Counted from the first letter of the stretch, positions 1-9,230 are shown. The stretch: 54,218 nucleotides of DNA from Bacillota bacterium (GCA_023396045.1 JAEWXD010000052.1:1-54218), one strand, 5' to 3'. The notes: a model not told the origin generated them from the sequence alone. Program-made: numbers and translations.

Positions 1-1587
1 GATTTTGTTGCAGATTGCAGAACCACCCAAAGCATGGGCAATTCCTTAAGCCCGGTGTTGCTAAGCCCTTATGAAAATTTGGTGCGTATTATGACGGTGC
101 ATAAATCTAAGGGCCTTGAGTTTGATATTGTGTTTGTTATGGGCATGGACTTACCATTACTTAGCACCATAGAACAAAGGGCAGAGCTTTCCATACATAA
201 ACGCTACGGGCTTGCCATGGCGTTTCGAGATGCCAATACCCATATTAAGCATGATACTGCCATTAACCTTGCCATTAAAAATGTGCGTATGCAAGAGCTG
301 AAGGCAGAGCGGGCAAGACTTTTGTATGTGGCTATGACGCGTGCCAAGGAAGTTCTGTACCTTGTGCATAGTGATAGAAATGCCGAGCAAGAAGCAAAAG
401 AGATAGATGCTATAGAAATTGCAAATGCAAGCAGCTTTGGCGATTGGGTGCGCCTTGCTCTTTGCCATGGGGATGATTTTTTGCAAAGCTTCCCGGCCAA
501 AGAATATAGCCAGGACTTTATTGATAGTGGTTTACAGGCTGTAAATTTACAAAACCTATCTCAAAGTGCAGGCTTTTGGAATTGGGATTTTAAGCAATGC
601 TATGTAAACACCCAAAATGACATTGTAGATTTTGTACAGAAAACTTTGCAAAAACAAGAAGTAAAGAGCTTGCTGGATAGCCTTCCTGCACCTGTTATTA
701 AGCAAACTATAGAAATAGAAAAAGACCACTTTAAAGACACCCGCATTGCCCAGGAAGGCGATATTCTAATTGAAAAATTTTCTGTGGGTTTATTGTGTGA
801 TGTACTGATGAAAAGCGATACCTATCGTTTGCAATTCCCTATTAGCGATAATCCTGTACCATTTCCCAAGCCACATCCTGTGCCACTGTATCAGTTTAAA
901 TCTATTGCAGATCTTCCCGGCCCGGATGAAATGTTTAAAAAGCAGCCACAAACAGCGGCACAAATTGGTACCATTACTCACTTTTTAATAGAAAAATTAA
1001 AAGTACCCGCCTTGCGAAAAATATTTAAAGCCGGCGGCATAGAGCATAGCTATAAGCAAATGGCAGAAAACTTCACTCCCCAAACGGGAGATGTTTTTCA
1101 TACCCCTGTGCTTACAGAGGAGCGTTTGCAGGTGCTGCGCCAAGAGCTGAAACAAAAAACGGTAAAAAGCCCCGAGCTTGTTGCCGTTATGCAAGAGCTG
1201 GAAGCCATTATGCATCGCTCCAAAACCTTGATACCGGGGCGCACGGTAAACTTTAGCAATGTAGATTTGTTTTCTATTATAGAGTTCTATATCAGCCCGC
1301 TTGGTATTGCTTTGCAAAACAGCCACTTGTATTTTAAAGAAAAAATGCTTGCCCTTTACCTTACCGATTGGGAAGTGCCCATACTCAATGGTGTCATAGA
1401 TCTTTGTTTTCTACAAGGCGACCAATGGATTATTGTAGATTTTAAAAATGCACGTTTGGATGAGATTCCGGAAAAATACAAATACCAAATTGCTATATAT
1501 AAACTCATGCTTACACTTACCACAAAATATTCTGTAAAGGAATGTTATATTTATTCCCTAAAAGACGGGAAGGCATATCGTATTTAA
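1..1587 (+). CDS. addA: AddA helicase-nuclease subunit, C-terminal part (5' end outside window)
   Basis: The frame is open from the first base, so the N-terminal helicase half lies upstream; 528 residues are visible. Near the start is the UvrD-type helicase motif MTVHKSKGLEF, followed by ERARLLYVAMTRAKEVLYLV, the arginine-finger motif VI of superfamily 1A helicases. The far C-terminus carries a RecB-type nuclease core: GVIDL, then IIVDFK, then YKYQIAIYKLML, which supply the two acidic residues, the catalytic lysine and the QxxxY element. This layout is that of AddA, the helicase-nuclease that with AddB resects double-strand breaks up to Chi sites for recombination repair. No damage to the frame is seen. 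A related RecB-like protein is less likely given the nuclease at the end and the absence of a C-terminal Cys cluster. Confidence 0.9.
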   Translation, partial: DFVADCRTTQSMGNSLSPVLLSPYENLVRIMTVHKSKGLEFDIVFVMGMDLPLLSTIEQRAELSIHKRYGLAMAFRDANTHIKHDTAINLAIKNVRMQELKAERARLLYVAMTRAKEVLYLVHSDRNAEQEAKEIDAIEIANASSFGDWVRLALCHGDDFLQSFPAKEYSQDFIDSGLQAVNLQNLSQSAGFWNWDFKQCYVNTQNDIVDFVQKTLQKQEVKSLLDSLPAPVIKQTIEIEKDHFKDTRIAQEGDILIEKFSVGLLCDVLMKSDTYRLQFPISDNPVPFPKPHPVPLYQFKSIADLPGPDEMFKKQPQTAAQIGTITHFLIEKLKVPALRKIFKAGGIEHSYKQMAENFTPQTGDVFHTPVLTEERLQVLRQELKQKTVKSPELVAVMQELEAIMHRSKTLIPGRTVNFSNVDLFSIIEFYISPLGIALQNSHLYFKEKMLALYLTDWEVPILNGVIDLCFLQGDQWIIVDFKNARLDEIPEKYKYQIAIYKLMLTLTTKYSVKECYIYSLKDGKAYRI

Positions 1588-1588
1588 A

Positions 1589-2734
1589 ATGTTATTATTG
1601 TTGATCATTATTTATATTATTTTTATTTCCCTCGGCTTGCCGGACTCTATGTTGGGCACTGCTTGGCCTGTGATGTATGGCGATCTTCATGTAGACATAG
1701 GCTTTGCGTCCATTGTATCTATGATTACATTGTTCAGCACCTCGGCAATTAGCTTTGTGAGTGGTAAATACATACGCAAATATGGCACATTTAAGCTTAC
1801 CTTTGTGTCTGTATTGTTTACCATTGCAGGCATGCTCGGTATAGCCTTATCGCCTAATATTTGGGTGGTGTGCCTGTTTAGTGTAATACTTGGTATGGGT
1901 GGCGGTGCTATAGACGCTGCCCTCAACGCTTATGTAGCCAAACACTTCAGTACAAGGCATATGAGCTGGCTGCATGCTTTTTGGGGGGTGGGGGTAAGCC
2001 TTAGCCCTGTATTGTTGGCACCATTTTTAAAGAATGCAAATTGGCGCTTGGGCTATATTGCCGTTATGGCTTTGCAAAGCCTGCTTGCCTTGTTTGTATT
2101 TATCAATCGTAAGCAGTGGCTGTTGATTCCGGAAAATTTTGACCTGCCGGCCAAGCATAAACAGCTTACCACCTGGCAAATATTGTGTAAAAAAGGCTTG
2201 CTTAGCTCTATAGCCTGTTCCGGCATGTACTCTGCCTTAGAGTTTACCTTAGGTACTTGGTGTGCAAGTTTCCTTGTGTTTTATAGTGGTCAAAATCCGG
2301 AAAATGCGGCATTGTTTGTAGCGGTGTACTACGCCGGTATTACCTTGAGCCGTATATTGACCGGTTTTATCAGTGAAAAATATACAGACAATCGCCTTTT
2401 GCACGGTGGTGCTGTGCTTGCTTTGTTTGGTATTGCTATGTTATTTTTTAAAAATCAATATATTATTATGGCAGCTATGTTTTGCATAGGCATGGGCTAT
2501 GGGCCTATTTACCCTGCACAATTACATCGTATACCCCAACTTTTTGGGCATAGCTATGCAGCGGATATTATCGGCTTTCACATGGCAGGCTCTTATACTA
2601 TGGGCTTTTTGGTGCAAAACGTGGTTGGTTTTGTAGCCGATAAAAGCAGCTTTGTCATTTTACCCTATACCTTACTTGCCTGTTGCGCACTGCTGTTTGT
2701 GTTTAATCAAACCACCATACAGCGCACAAAATAA
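1589..2734 (+). CDS. MFS transporter (FucP/YfkF-like), substrate unknown
   Basis: A 381-residue polytopic protein with about 12 hydrophobic segments. The start LGLPDSMLGTAWPVM and the glycine-rich segment LGMGGGAIDAALNAYVA are typical of the fucose-permease-like branch of the major facilitator superfamily, and KYIRKYGT corresponds to the loop 2-3 motif. It begins one base after the addA stop codon, so it is probably co-transcribed and translationally coupled; there is no strong independent ribosome site. Only six bases separate it from the downstream APH-fold kinase, which may act on the imported compound. The substrate cannot be read from the sequence. Confidence 0.85.
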   Translation: MLLLLIIIYIIFISLGLPDSMLGTAWPVMYGDLHVDIGFASIVSMITLFSTSAISFVSGKYIRKYGTFKLTFVSVLFTIAGMLGIALSPNIWVVCLFSVILGMGGGAIDAALNAYVAKHFSTRHMSWLHAFWGVGVSLSPVLLAPFLKNANWRLGYIAVMALQSLLALFVFINRKQWLLIPENFDLPAKHKQLTTWQILCKKGLLSSIACSGMYSALEFTLGTWCASFLVFYSGQNPENAALFVAVYYAGITLSRILTGFISEKYTDNRLLHGGAVLALFGIAMLFFKNQYIIMAAMFCIGMGYGPIYPAQLHRIPQLFGHSYAADIIGFHMAGSYTMGFLVQNVVGFVADKSSFVILPYTLLACCALLFVFNQTTIQRTK

Positions 2735-2740
2735 AGAACT

Positions 2741-3622
2741 ATGGAATTTATACAAAAAGAAGAAATATATAAAGGCTGGTCTGGCGATAAAAAATACCAT
2801 GTTGTAAGCATGGAGGGCACACATTATTTATTGCGCGTGGCTGATATTACGCAGCTTGATAAAAAACAAGCTGAATTTCATATTATGCAAAAGCTTGCCG
2901 CCTTGGGTGTTCCCATGTGTAAAGCCCTTGATTTTGGTGTAAGCCAAGAAGGTGTTTATGCACTTCAATCTTGGATTGATGGCATTGATGCAGAGGAATG
3001 TATCCCAAAGCTTACGCAAAGCGAGCAATACAGCTACGGCTGTGAGGCAGGGCGTATACTTAAAATGATACATTCTATTTCTGCACCCCAAGATAGAGAG
3101 GGTTGGGAAGACTATTTTAACCGTAAGATAAATAGAAAAATTCAAAAATACCAGCAATGCCCAATAAAATATGAAAACGGGCAAGCTTTTTTGAACTATA
3201 TTCATCAAAACCGCCATTTGCTAAAAAACAGGCCTCAAACCCTTCAACATGGCGATTATCATATTGGCAATTTTATGATTGGCAACGATAAGCAACTCTA
3301 TGTGATTGATTTTAATCGTTTTGATTATGGGGATCCTTGGGAAGAATTTAACCGTATTGTGTGGTGCGTACAAAAATCCCCCTTATTTGCAAGCGGCATG
3401 GTAAACGCCTACTTTGATAATAAAGTGCCATTGGCATTTTGGCACCTGCTTGCCCTCTATATTGCAAGCAACACCCTTTCGTCTGTTTCTTGGGCTGTAC
3501 CCTTCGGGCAAAAACAAATAGATATTATGTTACAACAAGCCAAGGAAGTTTTGCTCTGGTATGATAATATGCAAAACCCCATACCTACCTGGTATGTAGA
3601 AAATAATGCAAATGAAATGTAA
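2741..3622 (+). CDS. APH/choline-kinase-fold phosphotransferase
   Basis: A 293-residue protein with the aminoglycoside phosphotransferase (APH) kinase fold. The catalytic loop LQHGDYHIGNFMI (HGDxHxxN) and the metal-binding VIDFNRFDYGDPWEEF (IDF...GDP) are intact. The N-terminal lobe is short, with a plausible ATP lysine in YLLRVAD only as a variant. Homologues with this fold phosphorylate aminoglycosides, macrolides, sugars or small alcohols, and most chromosomal copies are uncharacterised. It follows the MFS gene by six bases and precedes a nitroreductase, which suggests a small-molecule uptake and modification unit. It should not be called an antibiotic-resistance gene on this evidence. Confidence 0.8.
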   Translation: MEFIQKEEIYKGWSGDKKYHVVSMEGTHYLLRVADITQLDKKQAEFHIMQKLAALGVPMCKALDFGVSQEGVYALQSWIDGIDAEECIPKLTQSEQYSYGCEAGRILKMIHSISAPQDREGWEDYFNRKINRKIQKYQQCPIKYENGQAFLNYIHQNRHLLKNRPQTLQHGDYHIGNFMIGNDKQLYVIDFNRFDYGDPWEEFNRIVWCVQKSPLFASGMVNAYFDNKVPLAFWHLLALYIASNTLSSVSWAVPFGQKQIDIMLQQAKEVLLWYDNMQNPIPTWYVENNANEM

Positions 3623-3647
3623 AAAATAATTTTAATGGAGAATTCGT

Positions 3648-4160
3648 ATGGACTTTTTAACCCTATGTAAAGAGCGCTACTCTTGTAAAAAATATGCGTC
3701 CACCCAAATTAGCAAAGAACAATTACAAGTTATCTTAGAAGCCGGTCGCTTGGCACCCACAGCCAAAAACAATCAGGAACAACACATCTATGTAATACAA
3801 TCACAGGAAGCGCTTGCCACCATAGATAAAATTACACCTTGTCGCTATGGCGCACCCATCATGTTGCTTATTTGCTTTGATAAAAACAACACCTATACCT
3901 ATCCCGGTCAAAAATATGACTCCGGTATAGAAGACGCTACCATCGTGGCTACGCACATGTTATTGGCTGCAAAAAGTGTAGGCGTGGATAGCTGTTGGGT
4001 AAACTTCTTTGACCCGGATGAAGTAAAAAAAGCCTTCGCCATTCCGGAAAATGAAGAAGTGCTCACATTTATAGACCTTGGCTACCCTGCAGAAGGCACT
4101 TTGCCCACTGCAAACCATGCAAGCCGTAAACCATTGGAAGAAACGGTGAGCTATATTTAA
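3648..4160 (+). CDS. Nitroreductase-family FMN oxidoreductase
   Basis: A 170-residue protein of the nitroreductase (NfsA/FrP) superfamily. It starts with RYSCKKYASTQISKEQLQ, the usual RxSxRxY-type FMN-phosphate-binding start with a Lys in place of the second Arg. EAGRLAPTAKNNQEQHIYV follows, and later VGVDSCWVNFFDPDEVKKAF and an ILDLGYPAE-like segment. The length is typical of the short subgroup that acts as homodimers on nitro compounds, quinones or other acceptors with NAD(P)H. The ribosome site GGAG lies seven bases before the ATG. It is the last gene before the bidirectional terminator shared with mutY. Confidence 0.85.
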   Translation: MDFLTLCKERYSCKKYASTQISKEQLQVILEAGRLAPTAKNNQEQHIYVIQSQEALATIDKITPCRYGAPIMLLICFDKNNTYTYPGQKYDSGIEDATIVATHMLLAAKSVGVDSCWVNFFDPDEVKKAFAIPENEEVLTFIDLGYPAEGTLPTANHASRKPLEETVSYI

Positions 4161-4171
4161 GTAACAAAAAA

Positions 4172-4195
4172 GGCAAGCACCGTGCTTGTCTTTTT
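4172..4195. terminator. Bidirectional intrinsic terminator between nitroreductase and mutY
   Basis: An eight-base-pair hairpin (GGCAAGCA / TGCTTGTC, loop CCG) is followed by TTTTT on the plus strand and by six T on the minus strand. It ends both convergent transcripts; the mutY stop codon lies in the T-run. Confidence 0.85.
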
Positions 4196-5237
4196 ACTTA
4201 TATAAATCTATAAAATACTTCGTATAACTTCTCAACGCACTCGGAAATGCCAGTGTGTGCAAAATCTTTTTGGCGTTTACAAATTGTAAAGTATCTTCAT
4301 CTGTATGTTCTACAAAAATATCGTAGGCTTGCATATGCCATTCCTTATGGGTAAATATATGCTTGGCATTTTGTATTTTTTGTATGCGCAATATAGAAAG
4401 TCCCAAAGCTTGTACCTTTTGCTTGGCTTCTGTTATGCCGATATGCCCTTTTATATAGGGGAATTCATATAGACCTGCAAGCAAGCCCTTGACAGGCCTT
4501 TTTTGTACGGCTACGCAGTCCTTATCATGCAAAAGCAGTATGGTTAATTGCTCTATTTTGCGTTCCTTTTTAGGAGGAATGATGGGGTATTGCAAAGTTG
4601 TGTTGTTGGCAAAGGCTCCACAATGCGTTTGCAAGGGGCAAAGCTCACATTTTGGTGCGGCATTGGGCAAGCAAACACTTGCCCCTAAATCCATTAAAGC
4701 TTGGTTAAAGTTGCCAAAATCACTTTGCATACGCTCTGAAAAATAGGCTTTGGCAATCTGCTTTGCTTGTTCTTCCTTTACGCTGTAGGGGTAGCAGGTA
4801 AGCCTTGCAAACAAACGCAATAGGTTGCCATCTATGGCAGGTGCTTTTTCGTTAAATGCAATGGAGGCAATGGCAGCCGCAGTATAAGGGCCAATACCTG
4901 CAATGTTTAAAAGCTCTGCATAGCTGTTTGGCATTTGCCCGTGGTAATGTTCCATAATTTGCACTGCACCCTTGTGCAAGTTGCGCACACGGCTATAATA
5001 ACCAAGCCCTTCCCAAAGCTTTAAGTATTGTTCTTCCTCGGCGTTGGCAAGGCTTGCAATGTTGGGAAAGGCTTTTATAAAACGCAAAAAATAAGGCTTT
5101 ACTGCCTCTACTCGTGTTTGTTGCAGCATAATTTCAGATACCCAAATATAATAGGGGTTCTTGTTTTCTCGCCAAGGTAAAGCTCTTGCGTTTTGTGCAT
5201 ACCAATGCAACAGGGCATTTTCAAAAGTTTCTTGCAT
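4194..5237 (-). CDS. mutY: A/G-specific adenine DNA glycosylase MutY
   Basis: A 347-residue protein that removes adenine mispaired with 8-oxoguanine. LPWRENKNPYYIWVSEIMLQ holds the catalytic Glu (residue 35). The HhH motif is IAGIGPYTAAAI, followed by AIDGNLLRLFARL with the catalytic Asp (136). The [4Fe-4S] loop has Cys 189, 197, 200 and 206, so the spacing is C-x7-C-x2-C-x5-C, one residue longer than the usual C-x6-C. The C-terminal third (from about 225) is the NUDIX-like 8-oxoG-recognition domain, which distinguishes MutY from endonuclease III. The ribosome site AAAGGTGG precedes the ATG. The gene is monocistronic and divergent from tpx. Confidence 0.95.
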   Translation of the reverse strand: MQETFENALLHWYAQNARALPWRENKNPYYIWVSEIMLQQTRVEAVKPYFLRFIKAFPNIASLANAEEEQYLKLWEGLGYYSRVRNLHKGAVQIMEHYHGQMPNSYAELLNIAGIGPYTAAAIASIAFNEKAPAIDGNLLRLFARLTCYPYSVKEEQAKQIAKAYFSERMQSDFGNFNQALMDLGASVCLPNAAPKCELCPLQTHCGAFANNTTLQYPIIPPKKERKIEQLTILLLHDKDCVAVQKRPVKGLLAGLYEFPYIKGHIGITEAKQKVQALGLSILRIQKIQNAKHIFTHKEWHMQAYDIFVEHTDEDTLQFVNAKKILHTLAFPSALRSYTKYFIDLYK

Positions 5238-5308
5238 ACTACCACCTTTCTTTGGCTATTGTAATGCAAAATTTATTTTTGTGCAAATTATAAAATTGCA
5301 AAAATCTA

Positions 5309-5337
5309 TTGTATTTTATATAAGTATCTGTTATAAT
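5309..5337 (+). promoter_or_regulatory. Predicted promoter of tpx
   Basis: TTGTAT (-35) and a perfect TATAAT (-10) are separated by 17 bases, about 50 bases before the tpx ribosome site GGAGGA. Confidence 0.6.
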
Positions 5338-5393
5338 AATTTTATACAATTAAATTGTAATTAGTTTTATTTGAATTTTGGAGGATATAGAAT

Positions 5394-5903
5394 ATGGAAA
5401 AAAGAACCGGCGTAATTACCTTTGCAGGTAACCCAATGACCCTTGTTGGCAAAGAGATAAAAGTAGGTGATGTAGCACCTCAATTCACTGCTTTAAAGAA
5501 CGATTTAACCCCTTTCAGCTTAGAAGAGTTAAAAGGCAAAGTGGTGCTTATTAGTGTTGTGCCGTCTGTAGATACCGGTATTTGTGAATTGCAAACCATT
5601 CGCTTTAACCAAGAAGCAAACCAATTGGATAATGTTGCTATCATTACCGTCTCTGTAGATTTACCTTTTGCCATTGGCAGATTCTGTGGTGCAAAAGGCA
5701 TAGACAAAGCCATTACCCTTTCCGACCACAGAGATTTAAGCTTTGGTACAAACTATGGTTTTGTAGTAGAAGAGTTGCGTTTGCTTGCTCGCGGTATTGT
5801 AGTTATTGACACCAAAGGCATTGTACAACATGTAGAATACGTTCCGGAAATTGCCAGCCATCCGGATTATGAAAAAGCTTTGGCTGTTGCAAAAAACCTA
5901 TAA
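5394..5903 (+). CDS. tpx: Thiol peroxidase Tpx (atypical 2-Cys peroxiredoxin)
   Basis: A 169-residue cytoplasmic peroxiredoxin that reduces hydrogen peroxide and alkyl hydroperoxides with thioredoxin as electron donor. VVPSVDTGICELQT carries the peroxidatic Cys64 in the PSxDTxxC signature. RFCGAKG carries the resolving Cys98, the spacing expected for the Tpx subfamily, whose disulfide forms within one subunit. The C-terminal LLARGIVVID segment also matches. Length is standard. Both active-site residues are encoded as Cys codons (no in-frame TGA), so this is not a selenoprotein even though the genome has selD. It is a single-gene unit with its own promoter and terminator. Confidence 0.95.
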   Translation: MEKRTGVITFAGNPMTLVGKEIKVGDVAPQFTALKNDLTPFSLEELKGKVVLISVVPSVDTGICELQTIRFNQEANQLDNVAIITVSVDLPFAIGRFCGAKGIDKAITLSDHRDLSFGTNYGFVVEELRLLARGIVVIDTKGIVQHVEYVPEIASHPDYEKALAVAKNL

Positions 5904-5916
5904 TTTTTAAACTTTG

Positions 5917-5947
5917 AACCATGCCCGCAAGGCATGGTTTTTGTTTT
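5917..5947 (+). terminator. Intrinsic terminator of tpx
   Basis: A perfect nine-base-pair stem AACCATGCC / GGCATGGTT with loop CGCAA is followed by TTTGTTTT. Confidence 0.9.
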
Positions 5948-5955
5948 GCCTTAAC

Positions 5956-5984
5956 TTGTATAAAGTGATACAATGTGCTACTAT
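5956..5984 (+). promoter_or_regulatory. Candidate promoter of the GT-C operon
   Basis: TTGTAT and TACTAT are separated by 17 bases, about 50 bases before the first gene. The match is moderate. Confidence 0.4.
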
Positions 5985-6035
5985 TTTGTTACACTGCATT
6001 TACAATGTACTGCATTAAAATGAGGGGGGATTGCT

Positions 6036-7421
6036 ATGCAAAAACAAAAAACGGTTGCCTATGCAGCACTTTGCGCATTGGTAATACTTGCTTTGCTCTA
6101 TATGTATATAGGTCAATTCAGCCATCCCTTTGCAGATGATTTTAGCTTTGCCATAGGTACTCGTAACGCATGGAAACAAAGCCATAGTATATCCGCAGTG
6201 CTTTCTGAAAGTTTTGCCCAGGTAGTGCAAAGCTATCAAGACTGGCAGGGTTCTTTTTTGGCTGTATTTTTGTTTACACTCAACCCTATTGTATTTGCAT
6301 ATACGCTGTATCCTTTGAGTTCTATATTACTGATTGTTTTGTTTGTAAGTAGTAACTTTGTATTATGCTATACATTGCTGCATGTGCCGTGCAAGCAAAG
6401 TAAGCTCAAAAGCCTTGCCCTTGCGGCTGCTGTTGTATTTATACAATTATTACTGTTGCCAAGCCCCTATGAATATTTTTATAACTATATTAGTGGGTGT
6501 TATTATACCGTTTTTCAAAGCTTAGCCTTGTTTGCTTTTGCTTACATAGCAAGAATTTCCAAGCTGAGCAAAGTTGCATACTGTATATTACCCCTGTTAT
6601 TTTTTATCATTGGTGCAGGCAACTATATTACTGCTGTTTTTTGTATTACGATATTGGCAATGTTGTTGGGTTTGGTGCTCATTAAAAAACAAAAGCAAAG
6701 GCCTGTTTTATACCTATTGTGCATTGTGGCACTTTGTACAAGCTTGCTAATAAGTGCCTTGGCCCCGGGCAACGCACAAAGGCAAAGCCTGTTGGCAGAA
6801 GGTTTACCTTTGCATCCGGTAAAAGCCATTGCTTTGTCTGCTCTTGCTTCTATGAAAATAGGGGCACATATGTTTGATTTTAAACTGTTGCTCGTAGTGT
6901 TTGTCTTTTTTTACTTAGGGGATTTCCCTAAAATTTCGCCCATTGTTTTGCTTGTGGCAAGCTTTCTGCTAACCACGGCACAGTTTACACCTATATTTTA
7001 TGCGCAAGGCAACGCAGGGCCGGATAGAATTTATACTTTAATATATTGCAATACCTTTATTTTATTTTGTTTTAATGTTTGGAATTGTATGCAGCATATA
7101 CGGCATAAACTAAAAGCAATGTACTTAATACCCTTGTGTGTTCTTAGTATTGCCATTACAATTCTGTTGCCACCTGCCAGTAATCTATACAATATCTATG
7201 CGGATATAAGGCATGGGCATATACAAAACTACCATAGTCAAAAAATGCAAAGGCATTTACAAATGGAGCAAGCAAACGCAGATGCAGAAGTATACCTTGC
7301 CCCCATTACTGTGAACCCTCACACTTTAGAAACAGGTGATTTTGATGTACAACACAATTGGATCAATATAGCCTATGAAAAATATTACAATATTGCCTAC
7401 GTACATAATAAGGAGAAATAG
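6036..7421 (+). CDS. GT-C-like membrane protein (DUF6056-like)
   Basis: A 461-residue protein with an N-terminal membrane anchor and about ten further hydrophobic segments. Just after the first segment is HPFADDFSFA, then a Tyr/Trp-rich YQDWQGSFL. A short acidic pair in the first outside loop is the hallmark of GT-C glycosyltransferases, and the arrangement resembles the DUF6056 group. These enzymes move sugars from polyprenyl-phosphate carriers onto cell-envelope glycans or proteins on the outer face of the membrane. The C-terminal 70 residues are soluble. The ribosome site GAGGGGGG precedes the ATG. The next gene starts one base after this stop, so they form an operon. The family call is by motif; the substrate is unknown. 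Confidence 0.65.
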   Translation: MQKQKTVAYAALCALVILALLYMYIGQFSHPFADDFSFAIGTRNAWKQSHSISAVLSESFAQVVQSYQDWQGSFLAVFLFTLNPIVFAYTLYPLSSILLIVLFVSSNFVLCYTLLHVPCKQSKLKSLALAAAVVFIQLLLLPSPYEYFYNYISGCYYTVFQSLALFAFAYIARISKLSKVAYCILPLLFFIIGAGNYITAVFCITILAMLLGLVLIKKQKQRPVLYLLCIVALCTSLLISALAPGNAQRQSLLAEGLPLHPVKAIALSALASMKIGAHMFDFKLLLVVFVFFYLGDFPKISPIVLLVASFLLTTAQFTPIFYAQGNAGPDRIYTLIYCNTFILFCFNVWNCMQHIRHKLKAMYLIPLCVLSIAITILLPPASNLYNIYADIRHGHIQNYHSQKMQRHLQMEQANADAEVYLAPITVNPHTLETGDFDVQHNWINIAYEKYYNIAYVHNKEK

Positions 7422-7422
7422 C

Positions 7423-8952
7423 GTGTTATTAAGCAAAAAACAAAAAGAACAAGGTTATGTGTGTATATTGGCTACGTTGATTTGGGCATTTATTGCCCAT
7501 GGTTACTATTTTACCAGCCATGCTTTTTCGCATGATTCTTTGATGGTGGCATCTTTCCAAAATCAAGAATGGCAAATATCCTTGGGGCGTTATTTAATGC
7601 CGGTATATCGTTATTTTAGAGGAAATATTAGCACGCCGTGGTTAATAGGTATATGCGCTATACTATTTTGTGCAGCAAGTGTATGGCTTATTGTGGATAT
7701 GTTTCAGGTTTATAATAAAACCTATACCATACTCATTGCAGGTATTATGATGGTAAACCCTGTGGTGATTGCACAAACTGCCACCTATATACCTTGGCTG
7801 GATATTTATATGTGTTCCTTGTTTTTTGCAGTGTTTTCTATATGGTGCTTGCAAAAATTTTCTTGGTATAGGGCAATCATTGCGGTGCTCAGTTTAAGTA
7901 TATCCATGGCTTTATACGGCTCCTATATCACCGTAACTGTGGTTTTAGCAATGTTTTATATCATGCATCTGAACTATAATAAAGTATCACTTTCACAAAT
8001 GGGTATCAAAATCCTGCAAATGCTCGCCGTGGTTATAGCCGGCGCAGTCTTGTATTTTATGGTATTTAAAATTGTGCTTTATGCTACAGATATTGCTGTT
8101 GCAGCCTCCTATAATAGTATAGAAAGTGCCGGGGATTTTAGTGATGTGAGTGTATGGTCTTTATTAAAAAGAGCATGGCATATATTTTTTTACAGGTTAA
8201 GCGTTGGTAGAAACACACATCCGGGCTTGGTGCAAGTCTTGTATATTTTGCTTGGTGTTTGTTTTGTTGTGCAAAGCATACTTTGTAATATGCAAACCAA
8301 ACATAAAGCATTATCTGTGCTATATAGTACGCTTGTATTTTTGTCTTTACCATGGGTAACAAACAGTATGTTTATTTTATCCGGGGGCAATGTATCTCAC
8401 ATGCTGGTACAATATGCAATGTATTTCATTGGCATAGCGGGCATTTTATTTCTGCATTGGCAAACGGAAACCGGCAGCAAAGCTTTGTATGTATTACAAA
8501 GAGCCTTGAAAGTAACGAGCATTGTTTCTATTTGTATTGTTTTATGGAGCTTTACCGTTTGGGGTAATGGCCTATATTTAAAAAAACGCTTGGCAGCAGA
8601 TCATACAGATCAATTTATGGCTCGTGCTTTAGAGCATATAGAAGCATATCCCGGTTATGTGGCAGGCGAAACGCCTGTGGTATTTACCGGTAACTTTTTA
8701 AAAAGTTCAGCGCAAGGGGAAGTGGGGCAATTTGACGGTATGTATAATAAAGCAACCGGTTTCTCTTCAGATACTTCTCTAACGCATCGTAATTCTTATA
8801 TGAATTATTTTAAATATAAGTCTATTAACATTAAGCTTTTGGAAAACGAGGAATGGTATGCATATTCTGAAAGAGAAGATGTTCAAGCCATGCCGATATT
8901 TCCTCAAAAAGACAGTTTGCAAATGATAGACGGTGTTTTGGTGGTAAATTAA
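7423..8952 (+). CDS. GtrII-like (Glucos_trans_II) membrane glucosyltransferase
   Basis: The preferred start is GTG at 7423, seven bases after AGGAG; an upstream in-frame ATG at 7375 would overlap the previous gene by 47 bases and lacks a ribosome site. That gives 509 residues with about 11 hydrophobic segments. After the first segment comes FSHDSLM and then WQISLGRYLMPVYRYFRGN, the pattern seen in the Glucos_trans_II / GtrII family, which transfers glucose from undecaprenyl-phosphate-glucose to O-antigen or other surface polymers. The C-terminal ~120 residues form a soluble outside domain. Together with the previous gene it likely decorates a surface polymer; acceptor unknown. Confidence 0.7.
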   Translation: MLLSKKQKEQGYVCILATLIWAFIAHGYYFTSHAFSHDSLMVASFQNQEWQISLGRYLMPVYRYFRGNISTPWLIGICAILFCAASVWLIVDMFQVYNKTYTILIAGIMMVNPVVIAQTATYIPWLDIYMCSLFFAVFSIWCLQKFSWYRAIIAVLSLSISMALYGSYITVTVVLAMFYIMHLNYNKVSLSQMGIKILQMLAVVIAGAVLYFMVFKIVLYATDIAVAASYNSIESAGDFSDVSVWSLLKRAWHIFFYRLSVGRNTHPGLVQVLYILLGVCFVVQSILCNMQTKHKALSVLYSTLVFLSLPWVTNSMFILSGGNVSHMLVQYAMYFIGIAGILFLHWQTETGSKALYVLQRALKVTSIVSICIVLWSFTVWGNGLYLKKRLAADHTDQFMARALEHIEAYPGYVAGETPVVFTGNFLKSSAQGEVGQFDGMYNKATGFSSDTSLTHRNSYMNYFKYKSINIKLLENEEWYAYSEREDVQAMPIFPQKDSLQMIDGVLVVN

Positions 8953-9190
8953 GAGGCTATAAATAAAAAAACGATTTTTAGTTTTTTTGCAATTTAAAAA
9001 CTTATAAAGTGGCTATACAAAGCTTTTTGCAAGTTGAAATAAATTTGTTTTCCACATGTTCTTGTTTGTACTTAAAAATATTTATTTTAATATAGCCATA
9101 TAAGCCGCTTTATTGTATAAAACAGCAAAAAAAAGAGAAAACAGAGAATGTAGTATTCTTTGCAAACCCAAGTAAAATAAAGCTTTTTTT

Positions 9191-9230
9191 AAAAATGCAA
9201 ATGCCATATAGCACTTGCATTTTTATTTTG
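9191..9230 (+). terminator. Intrinsic terminator downstream of the GT-C operon
   Basis: The arms AAAATGCAAATGC and GCACTTGCATTTT pair with one mismatch around loop CATATA and are followed by TTATTTT. Confidence 0.75.

Noticed and set aside
157..500. Minus-strand open frames inside addA
   Set aside because: They lie entirely inside a gene with clear helicase motifs and have no start signals.
2741..3622. Antibiotic-resistance label for the APH-fold kinase
   Set aside because: Only fold-level motifs are present; neighbours and sequence do not point to any drug as substrate.
5394..5903. Possible selenoprotein in the peroxiredoxin
   Set aside because: The genome has selD, but the active-site positions of Tpx are TGT/TGC codons; no in-frame TGA or SECIS-like hairpin was seen.
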